NCBI GenBank assembly: GCA_014534295.1
Contig: JACVRU010000098.1
Span: 1 to 7,152, forward strand
Reading direction: 5' to 3'
DNA from: Thermoleophilia bacterium
Lineage (GTDB): Bacteria; Actinomycetota; Thermoleophilia; Gaiellales; Gaiellaceae
Length of the DNA: 7,152 nucleotides
This document shows positions 6,126 through 7,152 of the stretch, piece by piece. Position numbers and translations under genes: made by a program. Numbering within the stretch: position 1 is the stretch's first letter; every line of letters starts with the position of its first letter. The notes beneath the pieces are model-generated. The model did not search any database and was not told the origin of the DNA. It saw nothing but the letters and a program-made list of their open reading frames with translations.

Positions 6126-6152
6126 CCCGGAAAGTGCTCCGCGCTTCCCGGG
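6126..6152 (+). other. Imperfect hairpin between dehydrogenase and SDR genes
   Basis: The 5' arm CCC-GGAA-(A)-GTGC and 3' arm GCGC-TTCC-(C)-GGG pair over 11 positions, with one bulged A at 6133, one bulged C at 6149, one G-T pair and a TCC loop. It ends 9 nt before the SDR ATG. It lacks a T-run, so it could be a weak terminator, an RNA-processing or stability element, or a translation-modulating structure. It may also be chance in GC-rich sequence. Confidence 0.35.
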
Positions 6153-6161
6153 GGCCCCGAA

Positions 6162-7152
6162 ATGAGGGTCGTCGTCCTCGGCGCGACTGGGAACGTCGGC
6201 ACGAGCCTGCTCGACGCGCTGGCGGCGGAGGACCGCGTCGAGTCGGTGCTCGGCGTCGCCCGCCGGCTGCCCGCACTCGAGGTGCCGAAGGTGGAGTGGG
6301 CGCGCGCGGACGTCTCCTCCTCCGACCTCGTCCGCCTCTTCCGCGGAGCGGACGCCGTCGTCCACCTCGCCTGGCTGATCCAGCCGTCGCGGGACCAGCG
6401 GCGCCTGCGCCGCGTCAACGTCGAGGGCTCCGCTCGCGTCTTCCGGGCGGTGGCCGACGCCGGCGTGCCCGCGCTCGTCTACGCGTCGTCGGTCGGTTCG
6501 TACTCGCCCGGACCGAAGGACAGGCGCGTCGACGAGTCGTGGCCGGTCGAGGGCGTCCGGACGAGCTTCTATTCCCGCCACAAGGCCGAGGTGGAGACCC
6601 TGCTCGACGGCTTCGAGGCGGAGCGGCCGGGGGTGCGCGTCGTGCGCCTGCGTCCCGGCCTGATCTTCAAGCGGGAGGCGGCCTCGGGGATCCGCCGCCT
6701 GTTCGCAGGCCCGTTCTTGCCGAGCCCGCTCGTGCGCAGGGGCCTGATCCGGGTCCTCCCGGACCTGCCGCGGCTGCGCTTCCAGGCGCTGCATTCCCTC
6801 GACGTCGGCGACGCCTACCGGCTCGCCGTCGTGGGCGAGGCCCGCGGCGCCTTCAACGTCGCGGCGGAGCCCGTGCTCGACGCCGCGCGCCTGGCCCGGC
6901 TGCTCGACGCGCGCCTCGTTCCGATGTCCCCGCGCGCGGCGCGCGCCGCGGCGGCCGTCACCTGGCGGCTTCGCCTCCAGCCGAGCCCGCCCGGCTGGCT
7001 CGACCTCGCGCTGGCGGTGCCGCTGCTGGACGTCTCGCGGGCACGGAGCGAGCTCGGCTGGGAGCCCCGGCGGACGGCCGAGGAGGCGCTGCTCGAGCTA
7101 CTCGCCGGGATCCGCGACGGCGCCGGGATCGCGACGCCCCCGCTCGCGCCCG
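6162..7152 (+). CDS. Extended SDR, NAD-dependent epimerase/dehydratase-like protein, partial at the right edge
   Basis: Extended short-chain dehydrogenase/reductase acting on a nucleotide-sugar or other small substrate; the specific reaction is not identifiable. The frame is open for 330 codons to the window end, which is near full length for the family, so little is missing. Residues 1-13 (MRVVVLGATGNVG) form the Rossmann strand and GxxGxxG nucleotide-binding loop. D50 (ARADV) is in the adenine-contact position, VVHLAW (66-71) is the extended-SDR HxAA-like region, YASSVGSY (107-114) supplies the catalytic Ser, and the YSRHK motif gives Tyr137 and Lys141. HSLDVGDAYRLAV (211-223) and SELGWEPRRTAEEAL (296-310) are the usual C-terminal epimerase-family features. 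ATG at 6162 starts exactly at the Rossmann strand. It has no clear Shine-Dalgarno or -10 box, so it is probably transcribed with the dehydrogenase 40 nt upstream. Confidence 0.88.
   Translation, partial: MRVVVLGATGNVGTSLLDALAAEDRVESVLGVARRLPALEVPKVEWARADVSSSDLVRLFRGADAVVHLAWLIQPSRDQRRLRRVNVEGSARVFRAVADAGVPALVYASSVGSYSPGPKDRRVDESWPVEGVRTSFYSRHKAEVETLLDGFEAERPGVRVVRLRPGLIFKREAASGIRRLFAGPFLPSPLVRRGLIRVLPDLPRLRFQALHSLDVGDAYRLAVVGEARGAFNVAAEPVLDAARLARLLDARLVPMSPRAARAAAAVTWRLRLQPSPPGWLDLALAVPLLDVSRARSELGWEPRRTAEEALLELLAGIRDGAGIATPPLAP

Noticed and set aside
4159..6165. Long plus-strand open frame (about 670 codons) spanning permease 2 and the dehydrogenase
   Set aside because: It is out of frame with both real genes, made of Arg/Gly/Ala/Pro repeats, and has no motif.
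1..7152. CRISPR array, tRNA or rRNA, transposase, or phage attachment site
   Set aside because: No regularly spaced repeats, no cloverleaf-like or rRNA-like sequence in the gaps, no transposase-like protein, and no terminal repeats flanking any block; composition looks uniform.

Overview
The window is gene-dense, very GC-rich (roughly 70% or more by eye) and strongly biased to G/C in third codon positions. Together with GTG starts, mostly absent Shine-Dalgarno sequences and TANNNT-type -10 boxes placed 6-7 nt before start codons, this suggests a high-GC actinobacterium. A deep-branching soil lineage such as Thermoleophilia (Gaiellales/Solirubrobacterales) is a guess from general style, not a demonstrated placement. 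Apart from one partial gene on the minus strand at the left edge, every gene is on the plus strand.

Layout: (1) 1-623, minus, the N-terminal 207 codons of a MalK/UgpC-type sugar-importer ATPase, running off the left edge. (2) 624-715, a 92-bp divergent intergenic region with a candidate -10 box for each direction. (3) 716-2071, plus, an FAD-linked D-lactate dehydrogenase/glycolate oxidase GlcD-type oxidoreductase. (4) 2101-2379, plus, a 92-residue, very basic protein with a C-terminal Rho-N/SAP-like segment. (5) 2398-4906, plus, a three-gene ABC-2 exporter operon: ATPase, permease 1 and permease 2, with stop/start overlaps of 1 and 4 nt; the two permeases are clear paralogues. (6) 4943-6121, plus, a zinc-dependent, NAD-type alcohol/formaldehyde dehydrogenase-like enzyme. 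(7) 6162-7152, plus, an extended SDR (NAD-dependent epimerase/dehydratase-like) that is still open at the right edge. No intergenic stretch exceeds 100 bp.

How they fit together: only the exporter genes form an obvious functional unit (one ATPase driving a heterodimeric membrane channel). The dehydrogenase and SDR may be co-transcribed, separated by 40 nt that hold an imperfect hairpin. The GlcD-like oxidase, the small basic protein, the exporter and the dehydrogenase each carry their own candidate leaderless promoter, so this looks like a row of small transcription units, not one pathway. The most interesting signal is that shared start-site architecture: GGTAGCC followed by 9-10 bases and then ATG/GTG at three genes, including a 12-nt exact match upstream of two unrelated genes. 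I see no defence system, mobile element, CRISPR array, tRNA or rRNA, and no convincing sign of a wholly new system.
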